Positions 11,805 to 22,628 of a stretch of DNA of 64,000 bases are shown piece after piece (position 1 is the first letter of the stretch; each line of letters begins with the position of its first letter). A program made the translations under genes and the position numbers. Source of the stretch: Ariolimax columbianus (taxonomy: Eukaryota; Mollusca; Gastropoda; Stylommatophora; Arionidae); contig JAVGWX010000019.1 in assembly GCA_036924085.1 (NCBI GenBank), forward strand, positions 22,358,293 to 22,422,292. The letters are read 5' to 3'. Below the pieces are notes generated by a model. That model was given only the letters and a program-made list of their open reading frames with translations. It had not been told where the DNA came from and did no database searches.

Positions 11805-12026
11805 TTGCAACACAAATTTTATAGAGTATACTATCAATGGTTTTCAGCCGGTCTACTCGAGGATCGATCCGTGTTTATTACTAGTGCGGGCAAGACATTA
11901 GTTGACTGTAAGAAATGCCATGAGAAACGATTATACGACAACCAAACACTCAATCTGCTTAACTTACAAATTGGCGGTGATGGGGAGGTCTTTTTATATT
12001 TTTCTTTTGTCCATTTTCAGAACTGA
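11805..12026 (+). CDS. Unrecognised 73-residue ORF in the foldback centre
   Basis: The only sizeable frame in the low-copy centre of the inverted-repeat element. It contains a C-x-x-C (VDCKKCHEKRLYD) and ends in a hydrophobic stretch over a pyrimidine-rich sequence ending in cag at about 12018-12021, which looks like a splice acceptor. It could be a remnant of a captured or transposase exon, or chance. No family recognised. Confidence 0.2.
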   Translation: MQHKFYRVYYQWFSAGLLEDRSVFITSAGKTLVDCKKCHEKRLYDNQTLNLLNLQIGGDGEVFLYFSFVHFQN

Positions 12027-12654
12027 CATTTCCTCGGGATATTACAAAACGTCTTTGCACTAATCTGACACGTGACCTGTGCACTGCTTGCCTTTGTTGC
12101 CAGGAGGAACATTCAACTCAATTTGCCCACTCTTGTTTTGAGTTAAACATTCGAAGCTCAGGTTAATGCTCATTTCCATTTCATGTTGCAACACAATCTG
12201 TCATTGAACAAGACGACTCGCTGTGTTTTGCAATACGAGCCCTAAAAACCCTTGACCTTATCTACACCAAAGACCATAATTCCAAATGGACCTTCAAGAA
12301 CCATATAAATCAAAAACATTATCTATAGATGTGTCCAATAAACGTTATTTGACCGCCAGTTTGTTCAAATACTCAGGATTAATACAATACCACCCCATCA
12401 TAAAACTCAACAACCGCAACCTACGAAAATTTTGACAAGGTACACTAGCTCCTTTACTATATCTGCTCCTAAGACCATGTCCAAGTGCACACACAACACT
12501 CATATCAGATCAAACCGACTTTGATCCGTCTTGAAAAGTGGCCTGCGTGCTCCTTGTCTTGGTCGTCAGGAGCATCAAGCCAACTAATACGCTCACTTGT
12601 GGGATTGAAACATTTGAGGACCTCGTTACGTCACATTTATTTTTCAAAATGAAA

Positions 12655-13808
12655 CACAACTTCCTCTGAGATGAACTCAAAGCCTTATCCAAGATGACTC
12701 ACTGCGTTAGGCGATATGGGAACGGAAAATTCAATAACCCCAATCCACCAACATCTTCATAAGCGACACTAACTCACTTGACTATAACTCCAACTGTACC
12801 TTGACCATCCATATTAAACCAAAACATTCCAAACATATCTATATCTGACCTAAAGATCGGGACTAAAAGCAACAACAAATGTACCTCACCAGCCTCGTTA
12901 TCAGCGACACCAGCCCCCTTGCCCATATCTTAGCTTGACACCATAAAACCGATTGCACCTTCAATCTCCATATGAGACCAACACATTCCCGGTAGATGTG
13001 CCAATTAAAACTTTATATGACTGTTATGTTTGTTCAGAAGCAGAGATTTTTAATACCTAATACACCTTATATCATATATCTAATACACATAATACAACTT
13101 CCACCCATTCTATATCGTTTTCTGTACCCAATTAAATATACACGTAGTTTTAGCTTTTACTCAGTGTATATCTGTTGTAAACATGAAATACCAATTTGAA
13201 GATGAGTCCTGTTCCTGTTGCATTATGTGAAATGAACACAGAAAAACAACCAGTAAACCACCCTTCTACCCTTTTTTGTCCTTACCACATGAACCAAATA
13301 CTTAACAATATCTCTGAAATATGTGACCACAAAATAATAAATAAATCGAGTCATACCGTGCGATCGAAAACTGGATGTGTGAAAAGTCGATTTGTCACCT
13401 GTCTGAACAAAAGGTCCTCCTTGAGTTGGTTACGAGGAGCAACAATCAAACGAATTAGCTCATTCGTGTGTGAGTGAAACAGAACTCGTTGTGTCACACC
13501 TATATTTCACAGTGATAGACCGACATGAGTACTGTTACTGCTGCCTTATACGATATGAATTCCAAAAAAACAACCCCTACCCCTTTTTGTCCCCAACACC
13601 AAACAATTAAAAATATCTGTCATATACGTGTTGTTAAAATATGTGACCCAAAGATTTTTTAAAAATTAATTAATGAAATAAAAATTGATTCACCAAGTCC
13701 GTGAACAAAAGGTTGTGAAGCTACGCCAACTCGCATCCAGAAGTGCTCATTATCTTTTCCCGACAATTTTACTTTCCAATTATGCTAGCTAAAGGGTGCC
13801 TTATATAT
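12655..13808 (-). repeat. Right arm of the inverted repeat, internally repeated
   Basis: This is the inverted counterpart of the left arm; conservation drops inward of about 12655. Read on the minus strand, the same units continue inward in more diverged form to about 12060 (for example the gtgtttcat...gtgac.taacgag block at about 12650-12600 and again at about 12195-12060). The right side therefore holds more unit copies than the left. Confidence 0.72.
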
Positions 13809-14150
13809 TATTTACTTGCAGATACCAATAAATGGCGTTGGTCGGAAGGCCGTAAGCCCGGATACTGCTGGATTTGTAACAACAAGAGCATCAGTACAGC
13901 TTCAAGAAGAGCCACTGAAATCCACAAAAGATATACTAATTTTGAAATTGAAGATCTTAGAGATACCTTCTTAATCATAACATTGTAAGATTTTCTATTC
14001 ATTATAGAGGACTTGTTTGTGAACGTTCTTTTAATATTTAGGAAGCTCACTTTATATTTTTTAAACCTGTTTAGTATTTGCTGCACTGTCACATGCTGAC
14101 TTAGAAAAATAAATTTTTTACTGTTTATTGTAATTTCTTTGTAAGTACAT
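13809..14150. other. Possible exon-like ORF, otherwise nothing recognised
   Basis: Just outside the foldback arm, a tttacttgcag sequence (about 13811-13821) precedes an open frame to 13985 on the plus strand reading DTNKWRWSEGRKPGYCWIC. The acceptor-like site and a C-x-x-C are suggestive of an exon, but no family is recognised. Confidence 0.25.
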
Positions 14151-14156
14151 GTCAGG

Positions 14157-14721
14157 TCAGGTCAGGTCATCCCGTAACCGGTGAGGTCGTTGGGGCACAC
14201 ATGAAGACATCCTCACAATGCCACGCCACCCTTCTCTGTCAGATGCCATTGCTTGTGACTCTTTTGGTCGGAGATTGATCCATTCTTTTATGTTGTCCTC
14301 CAATCTCTTTTTAGGACGGCCTCTTCGTCGTCTGTCTTTGCACCTTTCCATGGAGGATTGTATTTGCAAGACCATTTGATCTCGATATGTGACCGTGCCA
14401 AGCGAGTTTCCTTCTTTTGACAGTTGCCAAGAGGCTTTCGAAAGGCCCTATTGCTGTTGTAATTCTATCTCGTATTTCTCCATTTGTAACTCGATCTTTT
14501 TACGTGACGTTTGAAAGTCTTCGGAAACATCTCATCTCCAAGAACTGTATCCTTCGTTGAAGGTCAGCTGTAACTGTCCATGTTTCACACGCATAGAGGA
14601 ATATTGACAGGACCAGTGTACGCATTAATCTGATTTTCGTGCATAGTGCTAACCGTTTATCTTGCGAGATTTTGTTAAGCCGTGCAAGCGCCGCTATTGT
14701 CTGTGCTATTCTGGCCAACAC
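14157..14721 (-). pseudogene. RTE C-terminal region
   Basis: The frame 14721-14500 reads IRLMRTLVLSIFLYACETW and LQRRIQFLEMRCFRRLSN. The frame 14375-14157 reads RRRGRPKKRLEDNIKEW and SSCVPQRPHRLRD. These are the conserved C-terminal blocks of RTE ORF2, here in two frames. Confidence 0.85.
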
Positions 14722-14913
14722 TTAACATTTTGATCCTTTATCACTGACAATCGACCCTAGATATTTAAAACGGTCAACCACTTCGAGTTCCTGGCAGTTA
14801 GCTTTTATCCTACCGTTGAAGCCTTTGGCGTTGTTGGTCATTAATTGTGTCTTTCCAGCGTTTATCTCCATACCATAGTCAAGAGCTGTTTCATCGAGTC
14901 TTCTGGCCCATTC

Positions 14914-15785
14914 CTAGAGTTCTGCTTCTGAACCCGCCAACATGTCGATTTCATCTGCAAAACGAAGGCTGGTAATCGTTCGGCCCCCTATCTTGACAGT
15001 GCCAAATTGACCTCCAAGTGCCTCACTCATAATTCCCTCAAGGAATATCTTGAAAAGAGTTCGAGGTAGTGTACACCCTTGACTCACACCACATGATGTG
15101 TGAAACCAGTCCCCTGGCCTCCCATTCACAAGAGCTGCGCTGGACGCCTTGTTATACAGGTGTTCAAGGACCGTTATAATATTTCCGTTGATATTATACA
15201 TCCTCATGGTTGCCCATAGCGCTTCATGTCATACCCATCAAACGCCTTCTTAAAATCCACAAACACATTTTACAGTGTTTGCTGCTGTTCTAGATATTTC
15301 TCGCTTAGCAGCCTTATATTAAATATCTGTTCTGTAGTGCTTCTTCCCTTTCTGAACCCTGCTTGCTCCTCAACAATGATGTTCTCTGCTTAGGGTTTCA
15401 ATCGGTCGAGGATTAATCTAAGCATGACCTTGCTAGGGTGGCTGATGAGGCTTATTGTTCTGTAATGTTGGCACAGCTTTAGGTTTCCAGACTTATGTAA
15501 CGGTATAACTATTGATTTCGTCCATAAGTCCGGCCAGTTTCCTGTCGCCCATATTTTGTTACAGATGTGTGTCAGGCATTCCACCACTACCTCTCTACCT
15601 GCCTGTAAGATCTCTTCTGGTATATTGTCCACGCCGACCACCTTCCCTCTTCTCAATGTCTTTACCGCTGCAGTTACCTCTTCCTTCGTTATCAGTTGGT
15701 TATCCTCTATATTTGTTGGTGTTGTGGGGATTGTTTTCTCAGGTTCGCTTCGTCCTTCATAGCTATATAGCTCGGAACAGTACAC
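14914..15785 (-). pseudogene. RTE reverse transcriptase with FADE in place of FADD
   Basis: The frame 15785-15390 holds RT blocks 0-2. The FKKAFD block follows at about 15250 in another frame. The frame 15207-14914 holds VSQGCTLPRTLFKIFLEGI and TITSLRFADEIDMLAGSEAEL. The second Asp of FADD is Glu (gaa), and the usual GC-LSP-LF block has R for P. Frames are broken between blocks, so this is not an active enzyme. Confidence 0.85.
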
Positions 15786-15830
15786 TGTCCATCGTGCCAG
15801 TACGTCATTTTCCTCAATAAGTGAATAAGT

Positions 15831-16084
15831 TATATTGAGTGCATGTCAACAAAACTAGTCAAACATTTAGCTATAAAGTGATTAGTGAACATATTCTAGG
15901 ACTCACCCTACACCCACACTGAAAAGGATATTAATATCCCCATCTACTGCATTTTCTCAAATGAATTAACGCGTCAGTGTGGAGTAATAACTGGAAATCA
16001 CCTCAACTCCTTCCTCAAATGCCATATTTATATATATACACATCTTCAAAAATTTTCAAATTTGACATTAGCGCATCTTCTGTC
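15831..16084. other. Nothing recognised
   Basis: AT-rich spacer upstream of the RTE fragment; no motif, repeat or open frame that I can interpret. Confidence 0.5.
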
Positions 16085-16312
16085 ACGGGCTCACTCCACA
16101 GGTTAAGATCCTCTGATCTAGGATCATCTAAAATTCTATCTACGATCATCACCAATTCTATCTAAGATAATCCCCAATTCTATGCTCATCCTCAATCCCA
16201 TTGAGGATAATCCTTAATCGTATCTTAGTTCATCCTCAATCCCATTGAGGATAATCCTTAATCCTATCTAAGATCATCCTAATCCCATCTAGGATCATCC
16301 TTAATTCCACCC
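16085..16312. repeat. Degenerate minisatellite of about 25-40 bp
   Basis: Repeated variants of 'atcctcaatcccattgaggata' and 'taatcctatctaagatcatc' follow each other across the interval. Unit lengths vary, and some units contain the short palindrome tcctcaat..attgagga. Confidence 0.75.
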
Positions 16313-16340
16313 GCTATTCTGAAATACTTGAACATTTTAC

Positions 16341-16525
16341 CGGTATTGTTCCAGGCGTTTCAGATTTGGCAATACGTGTTCCCTTTGGAAACCCTCCATC
16401 TTTGTCCCATCGCAATGGGAAGGTGGTTAGTACATTGGATGGATACTCCGTTGTGCAGTTAAGATTGACTACTGCACCGCTCTCAAATGTTAGATCTCCA
16501 AAGATCTCTGGTCTCCAAATCTGAC
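16341..16525 (-). CDS. Probable host exon encoding an Ig-like domain segment
   Basis: On the minus strand a good acceptor (caatttttcag, ending at 16526) is followed by 185 bases open in one frame. They read GQIWRPEIFGDLTFESGAVV, NLNCTTEY and LRWDKDGG, and end in front of a donor gtaaaa at 16340-16335. The Cys in NLNC and the Trp in LRWDKDG have the spacing of an Ig fold B strand Cys and C strand Trp. The second Cys would be in the next exon. If real, the window lies within or beside a minus-strand gene with long introns. No neighbouring exon was found. Confidence 0.55.
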
Positions 16526-17440
16526 CTGAAAAATTGTTTGAAAACACAAATAGTTGTAACTATATCAAAATTTCATGTGGATTGGCTGTTCTGATCCAAA
16601 ATTACATAAATTGAATCTATTTGCACATCTGTAAATCTGAGTAGTTCTAGATAATTCATTTGTTCGTGTACATTGAATAATATGGAGTACATGAGCAACT
16701 TAGTATCAATATATAGAACTAGTAAAAGCTCTATGAGAATTACGAGGCGTGTTCAAATGAAACCGGACCAAACTGCAACAAATGAACACACGTACGATGC
16801 GCATGATAAAGTTCCTTCTAATGTAAAGAGCAAATACTAACCGTCAAGTTTGCAAAATGTCATTATCCTCCGACTCATAGTTTCCTCAGCAGACCAACGA
16901 AAACATGGATGGTATGATGCGAAAAGACAAAAACGATCCTAAAAACTACAGGCCCGTCAGTCTCCTTCTGTGTGGGGAAACTGATGGAAAGACTGATAAA
17001 CAAAAGACTCATCTGGTATCTTGAGACCAACTCGCGACTCGCCTCAACTCAAACAGGATACACGCAGCACATAAGCACAGACGACCAATTAACATATCTA
17101 ACACGGGACATAGAAAACGCCTTTCAAGAGAAAAAGAAAGTTCTAGCAATGTTCTTTGATCTTTCTCGCGCCTTTGAAACTGTCTGAAGAGACGGCCTGA
17201 AGCTGAAAATTCTCCAAGCCAGACTTACCAACAACCTGTTCTCGTGGATAAAGAGTTACCTCTTCCAAAGATCTGCTAGGGTGTTAAATTAAATAACTAT
17301 ACCAGCAGGTCAGTCAGACTGAGAGAGGGAGTGCCACAGAGAACTTTAACAGCGCCTACCCTCTTCTTGAAACGACACCACTAAGCCATTGGGCAACAAC
17401 GGCTAAAACAAGCACTGGAAAACTAGCCCGAGTCCAAAAT

Positions 17441-17815
17441 ATGGATCTCAGAGTTACCCTTGGCGCATCGAAAAGCACTCCTATTACAGAGCCAGTGAAA
17501 ACAGCAAACTTTGAGTCCCTCGAATTAAGAAAAAAATATAAGTCCCTTTCTCAGAATGAACAACTTAAGAGACAAACTGATCACCCTCTACACCAGAAGT
17601 TCAAAATGAGAACTAAAAACAAACTATTAAGGAAACGCTCCAACTATCTGGTCAGAGAAATCCACAGAAAACACACAGACATCATTGAAGCCGATATTGA
17701 AAAGTGCGAAGCACTTATTCCAGAACCATGGCTTCGGAGCCAAGGCCGGTCAAAAATAATCGTGCAGGTTGCAGGGGTAACGAAGAAAAACCAGCAGTCA
17801 GCAAAGGTACCATAA
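17441..17815 (+). pseudogene. Connector between RT and RNase H, Jockey/BS-like LINE
   Basis: The frame reads FESLELRKKYKSLSQNEQLK and DHPLHQKFKMRTKNKLLRKR, the region that follows the VQN..LR block in BS-type elements. The equivalent in the 61.3-63.4 kb copy is EKLRRLTDHPMHQRLNNLG. The frame stops at 17815 before RNase H. Confidence 0.75.
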
Positions 17816-17885
17816 TATCCGTGTTCTGCGGAAGTTCAAGAGACAGTACCTTTGCAACTCTTGAACACACGTGTAAACAGATGGA

Positions 17886-18610
17886 TTGGCCCCGGTGAGC
17901 GATACAAGGGGAGGCACAGCAATCTACATCGCACACCCCAATGGCGACATAGAAAATCGCTCCATACCAGCAGGAGAAACCTGTACCAATTTCAGAGCTG
18001 AAGCAACAGCTATTCATACAGCAATCCATATTCTTATCAGCCAAGACACAACTACAAAGAAAACAATTATTCTTACAGATTCCAGGAGTGCACTCCAAGC
18101 AATCTCAAACCCCAAGCAAGATATACTCTTACACGAAATAAAAAACAACATTGGATTACTGTCCCAAAAAGAGACGTTGTCCTATAGTGGATCCCGGCAG
18201 CTGTGGGATCACTGGAAACGAGGAAGCAGATGAGCTCGCCAAAAGCTGGAAATGGCGGCATGCAGACCCGTCATCAACAGAGTTATAAAAAAGCAAAGAT
18301 ACTCATCAAACGATCCACGGGGACAGAATTGAGAAACCAGCGCAAAGAATACAAGCCAGAAAATTACAGCATAGGTAAATTTAGCAGAGATGGGCAGACA
18401 AAGATCGTCAGACTCCGAACGGGACATTGTAGACTCAAGGTCCATCTCCACAAAATAGGTCTCAGAGACTCTGCCAAGTGTGATTGTGGAGCACCCAAGC
18501 AAACACCAGAACATATCCTGCAAGATTTTTATATTTGTAGACAAAAGAGAGGCAGTCTGGCCCGAGGGAGCGACCATGCTCGAGAAGCTGTGAGGGACCG
18601 GTGAAGACCT
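17886..18610 (+). pseudogene. RNase H and C-terminal CxCG domain, frameshifted
   Basis: The frame 17886-18233 reads RGGTAIYIAHPNGD, CTNFRAEATAIHTAIHILI (catalytic Glu) and IILTDSRSALQAISNP (catalytic Asp). The frame then shifts at the PGSCGI(T)GNEEAD block. The frame 18203-18604 reads IVRLRTGHCRLKVHLHKIGL and CDCGAPKQTPEHILQD, the zinc-knuckle-like C-terminus of this LINE group. The expected CP after HIL is eroded. Confidence 0.8.
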
Positions 18611-18684
18611 AAAACGCACAGTCTCCTTCGTGAACCGTACCGGACTAGAAGCATAGCAACAGTTGATCGATGAGAAAGAAGGTG

Positions 18685-18810
18685 AACAATTATTTTTATT
18701 AGAGCGAGAAATGATGTATAATGGCGACGAATTATTCTTATTAGAGCGAGAAATGATGTATATTGGCGACGAATTATTCGTATTGCAGTGAGAAATGATG
18801 GATGTTGACT
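18685..18810 (+). repeat. 42-bp direct repeat in LINE 3' UTR, 2.5 copies
   Basis: The unit 'gagcgagaaatgatgtat(a/t)' plus 'tggcgacgaattattc' occurs at about 18702 and 18744, with a partial third at about 18790. It lies between the LINE stop and the (GAA)-rich tail. Confidence 0.8.
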
Positions 18811-18925
18811 TTATGGACCTGTATGTGAACTACAAAAGACAGTGACGCTTATACAAGAGACACCATTGTAGATATCGACAATATTTTAAAGCAAACGAAA
18901 GAAGAAGAACAAGAAGGATGTTGGA

Positions 18926-19276
18926 TAATGATATAAAGTAAAGGTCTTCCATTGCAGAATTATCTTGTGTATGAAGTATTAGATACTTCATTTTTTTATG
19001 GACTGACCAGTTCCTCTTTCTATTGTCTTTACATACCTGACAATAATTCGCGTACCAATTTACATCAGTGTAGATCAGATCGTGTTGAGGTCAGAGCCTT
19101 AACAAATACTACACACTCTAAATAATAGTATAAACTGGAAATTGTTCAACCTTCAAATAGAGCCAGGACACATGCTGCTGGTGGATAGGATGATTGGAAG
19201 AGTGTTATTATCAGCTGAAGCATATTTCGTCACCAAGAGGCAAACCGGATTAATGCATGTGTCATTAGTTTTCTGT
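18926..19276. other. Nothing recognised
   Basis: Mixed-composition spacer between the LINE tail and the next SINE. The 64-residue frame at 19142 has no motif. Confidence 0.5.
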
Positions 19277-19284
19277 GACATTTG

Positions 19285-19652
19285 GCTTGGCTGGCTTGCA
19301 TTCGTTCGTTCTCAATCTCCCGCTACCAAATCCTGAAAGGGCTTATGTAGCAGAATGTAGTTCAGAGAACGGAATGGGTTGTGTCGTAGTTTACAGCTTG
19401 ACTGCGATATTTGCACCTTTCGGTCCAGCACATCCGACTTCAGCAAGCATTTTTTTAATACCGGGTTAGCATTTCCTCTTCGATCCCTTCTCCTTAGTCA
19501 GTTTGCCCTGCTGCATCCAGTTATCCAGGATCACCACGTGGAGGTGTAGAAGGGTCTTCGCAGCTCTGTTTCGCCGGCCCTGACGCTAGCAGTCAGCTAT
19601 GTGTCGCTGACCACTGCAGCTCATGCGCTGCTCAGCATCTTGATCCCTTCTG
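19285..19652 (-). mobile_element. (GAA)-tailed SINE-like element, copy 1
   Basis: A short interspersed element of about 355 bp shared by at least six loci in the window. Orientation is minus: the constant 5' end is gggatcaagatgctgagc (19647 downward) and the 3' end is the cgaacgaa(t)gccaagcc tail at 19300-19285. The 8-bp direct repeat gacatttg at 19277-19284 and 19653-19660 is the likely target duplication. No A/B box or protein is evident. Confidence 0.8.
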
Positions 19653-19660
19653 GACATTTG

Positions 19661-20049
19661 ATAGGAACATAGCGATTGTGTGGACTTGACGATTGACAAC
19701 TTAAATGCTGATTACCTTGTCCGTAATACTTATCATACACGTGGCATTTCATAGTCAAGGTGGCGCAAATGAATTTCCAGCAACGATTGACTAGATAGTT
19801 TTTCAGCTGACATTGGTGACATTTTTGTGACAAGCTTCTGTGGCGAGGGCACATCATCATAATTTGGCTAGATTATCTTCCCTGCCTCCTGTGGGTTCAG
19901 TATATCCAAATTAATCATAATGGGTCTGTCACTATGTGGGTGGCTTTGACTTTCACTCGGTGAAAACATTTTGTGAATATCTGGGATAGTATGTGGTGCC
20001 AAGAGTTTCCTGTGCCATATATTACAAACATAGAGATTTTGTCCTGGTC
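19661..20049. other. Nothing firmly recognised
   Basis: This could be the eroded upstream portion of the LINE that ends at 20645, but no RT block is legible. Confidence 0.4.
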
Positions 20050-20645
20050 ATCCAAACCTATTTGCGGCATGCAAAGAAGCTGAATCACTTTCACACACTT
20101 CGTCTCATGACGGTAATGAATGTCAAAGGGCAAGACAGAGTCCTGGGCACTGCTGTTCTCGAGAGAGCTGGTATTCCGAGCATTGGTACCATCATGATGC
20201 AATCACAGACTCGCTGGGCGGGTCATGTGGTTCGTATGCCAGACTATCGGTTGCCAAAAATAATCTTCTATGGCGAGATGCAGAATGGCGAACTCTCCCA
20301 AGGAAGCCAAAAAAGCGCTTTAAAGACACACTAAAAATGTCTTTAAAAGCCTTCAGCATAAACCTCGAAACATAGAAAATGCTGTAAAAGACCCTACAGC
20401 CCGGCGTACAGCTCTCTACAGAAGATCGGTGTCAAGTGAGGCTTCTAAAATAACTGCAGCGGAACAACAGAGAAAGGCCAGAAAAGCCCGTGAAATATTA
20501 CAGTCTCGCGAAGCGAACTTTCCATGCCCTTACTGCCTGCGAGTATGCAGATCCCAAATCGGACTTGTCAGCCATCTCCGCACCCATCCACAACTTAGAA
20601 GTACAGTGTACTCGACTGGAGGGACTGGCTAAAATGAAATAGGAA
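20050..20645 (+). pseudogene. LINE ORF2 C-terminus with C2H2 finger
   Basis: The plus strand reads AKKLNHFHTLRLMTVMN, VLERAGIPSI, SQTRWAGHVVRMPDYRLPK and, after frame breaks, FPCPYCLRVCRSQIGLVSHLRTH, a C-x2-C-x12-H-x3-H zinc finger. This is the standard C-terminus of a widespread animal LINE ORF2 (RTE/CR1-like superfamily). A frameshift near 20330 separates the finger from the WAGHV block. Only the last fifth of the element is left. Confidence 0.85.
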
Positions 20646-21092
20646 AGGTCCTCATCACGCGTGACGGACGAACTATAATTGGATGTCACACCCTTCTGTC
20701 TTGTGGATACCTGTTTAATAGAAAGGCTTCCGGGATAAACCCTGCGGAAAAATTTGCATCATGTGCTACCTGCTGTCCTCTCCAGAATGTCTAGTAATGG
20801 CCAAATGTAGCTTAGGACAAGAGAGTGAGGTTGGCATATTGTTCAAATCTTCCTTACTTTCATCCAAATCATCACGAATATCACCCATTTCAGCTGACAG
20901 AACAAAAGGAAACGATTGGCCACACGGATGAATAGAGAGTCATCTTCATTTCACGTAATGCACGAACATCAATAGTGTACATGTGCTAAAACTGAGACAC
21001 ATACAATTGTATAACACACACACTCAAATACAGTGTCGTGGGAAGTGCACAAGAATAAAAGAAAGGATAGATAAAACAGAAGAAGCCTCATA
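20646..21092. other. Probable LINE 3' flank, nothing else recognised
   Basis: No ORF or repeat structure is legible between the LINE stop and the SINE at 21093. Confidence 0.4.
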
Positions 21093-21300
21093 CTGAGTGG
21101 TCTCGAGGTAAGACGTCGGCTTCGAGTTTTGGAGGTCGCGGGTTCAAATCATGGTGGAGACCGGGACTTTATAGGATTTCCCCGGATCTCTGGGTAGTAT
21201 AGATCGGACGACAGTATGCAGTGTCGCGCACGTTAAAAATCCCTCTGCAGTTCGGAATTTAAAAGAATAAGGCTTAATGGCCGCTGTCATGGCAAAATTC
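21093..21300 (+). mobile_element. tRNA-derived SINE, family A, copy 1
   Basis: It opens with a tRNA-like head: an A-box-like region in gtggtctcgaggtaagacg and a B-box-like gcgggttcaaatcatgg at about 21140, as in RNA polymerase III promoters. The body (cacgttaaaaatccctctgc, ggcttaatggccgctgtcat) is shared with 59565-59770 and the head with 53868-53975. It is non-autonomous, relying on a LINE. Confidence 0.8.
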
Positions 21301-22552
21301 AAAATGATGTTAAAAATCTACCCAATCTATGACGGGATCTGTATCTGTGCTATGAAGTTCGTCCATTGTGCTGAGATTCTCCAAAAAAACATGACAAAGA
21401 ACAGAGTACTTATTGGTTAAACCGTGTGAAATGAGGTTGATTCTTCTACTAAACTAGCCTCGTACAACACAAATCAAGATAAGCAGTACAGACACGGTAA
21501 TGTATGGTGAGCAGTAATTAAAATTCTATGTTCTGATAGCAAAGACACGGATTTATTCATCTATATTAATATACTCCAGTTTATCTTGATGCAAATTTGT
21601 ATATGCTTAACTGAGACTTAAAACAGGTATGCAAGGAAGATGACTAGACTTTATAAACTTTAAATTGAAGTCCCTAATACTTAATCCCTGACAGCAGTGT
21701 TTGCTATTGAACTATGTGAGCTTGCAATTTGTACACACCTTGTACTTATTAACTAGTCACTCCTCCTCATCATCATAGTGTGCCATGCCGACAGGTGAAT
21801 TTCGTAATGATTCTCCAGATATTCCTCACCAAAAAAATATTTAACTATGTTTTGCCGCTAATCGTGTTAATACAAAGTTAAAAATCTCATTAATTTACTG
21901 TTTTTCATTCTTTTTTATATTATATATTTGATTGTGTTGTGGGCTTCAAAATACCTCTTCTGAAATGTCACCCCCAAAACGATAGTTGGTTTATTATATT
22001 TCATGTTACAAACTGTTATTTAACATTATCTCCCTCAGAAAACCATCGTTAGTTCTCTCATTATCGCTCACTCATTCGTTATATTTTTCATTTACCAGTT
22101 CCTTCTCGTTTTAACTCCTCCCCTCTATGATAACCCGTCTTTCACTCCATCTATTTCCACATCCGTCTGAATGAGTAGGTACACAAAATTTACAAATTTA
22201 CAAAAACTGAAAAGCAATACTCACATGACACTGGAAGCACAGAGTTAAATAAGATCAAGAATTGTAACAGATATTGTATGACTGGAAGCACATAGGACCA
22301 CCTCCTGTCGGTCTGCTTTCTTCTGTTTATCAGTATCGGTTTGTAGTGCACGTGTGAAGAGCAATGAGTAGAAGAGGATATTAAATTTGTCTTCCTGACC
22401 CATTGGGTGACAGCGTCTGTAGCTCGCATGACACTTTGATGACTCTTGCTCATTCTGAGACGTTTACAATTTAAGTTAGATAAGTATAAGTAAGTGAATA
22501 ATTAAATCGTATGTGCTCAACATTCATTTAGAAATTGTGATTTAAATGTTGA

Positions 22553-22558
<6 letters not shown>
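21301..22558. other. AT-rich, nothing recognised
   Basis: No motif-bearing ORF. The 87-residue frame at 22190-22453 (minus) has no recognisable domain. Confidence 0.5.

Positions 22559-22625
<67 letters not shown>
22559..22625. repeat. (TA)n microsatellite
   Basis: A perfect alternating ta tract of about 67 bp, with a short G run at 22663-22672 nearby. Confidence 0.95.

Positions 22626-22628
<3 letters not shown>

Larger units (their letters stand above)
10012..13808. mobile_element. Foldback-like element with 1.15-kb inverted arms
   Basis: The sequence from about 10012 reads, with some indels, as the reverse complement of the sequence ending at about 13808. For example aatgagcacttctggatgcg (10056) matches inverted 13751. 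The arm block beginning tcatatcgtataaggcagca (10232) and the block catctaccgggaatgtgttg (10802) also have inverted partners at about 13550 and 12990. Each arm is itself made of diverged direct repeats. The centre is AT-rich and shows no transposase. This is the architecture of foldback elements such as Drosophila FB or Galileo. I saw no clear target duplication. It could instead be a large inverted duplication rather than a transposon. Confidence 0.7.
14150..15830 (-). mobile_element. RTE-clade LINE, 5'-truncated and decayed
   Basis: On the minus strand the order is the RT start, RT core, C-terminal region and a short tandem tail. The RTE type is shown by LITKEEVTAAVKTLRRGK, VDNIPEEILQAG, ICNKIWATGNWPDLW, RTISLISHPSKVMLRLILDRL and IRLMRTLVLSIFLYACETW. 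The 3' end at 14150-14170 is a short acctg tandem (plus strand caggtcaggtcaggtca), the kind of simple tail RTE elements carry. Confidence 0.88.
16914..18925 (+). mobile_element. Jockey/BS-like LINE with RNase H, internally deleted
   Basis: The plus strand reads KDKNDPKNYRPVSLL, GKLMERLINKRLIWYLE, TGYTQHISTDDQLTYL and AMFFDLSRAFETV (RT blocks 0-A; the last should be AFDTV/DKV). It then reads REGVPQ and AP-TLF, and jumps straight to KLARVQNMDLRVTLGA, so the palm with its YADD is deleted. RNase H follows from 17886, and the element ends in a gaagaagaa-rich tail near 18900-18925. Confidence 0.85.

Noticed and set aside
15512..15820. Plus-strand ORFs over the RTE and other LINE regions
   Set aside because: They are antisense shadows of the LINE coding strand.
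16742..16905. mariner-like end (tacgaggcgtgttcaaatg) upstream of the Jockey LINE
   Set aside because: It resembles the start of some mariner TIRs, but no partner repeat or transposase was found.
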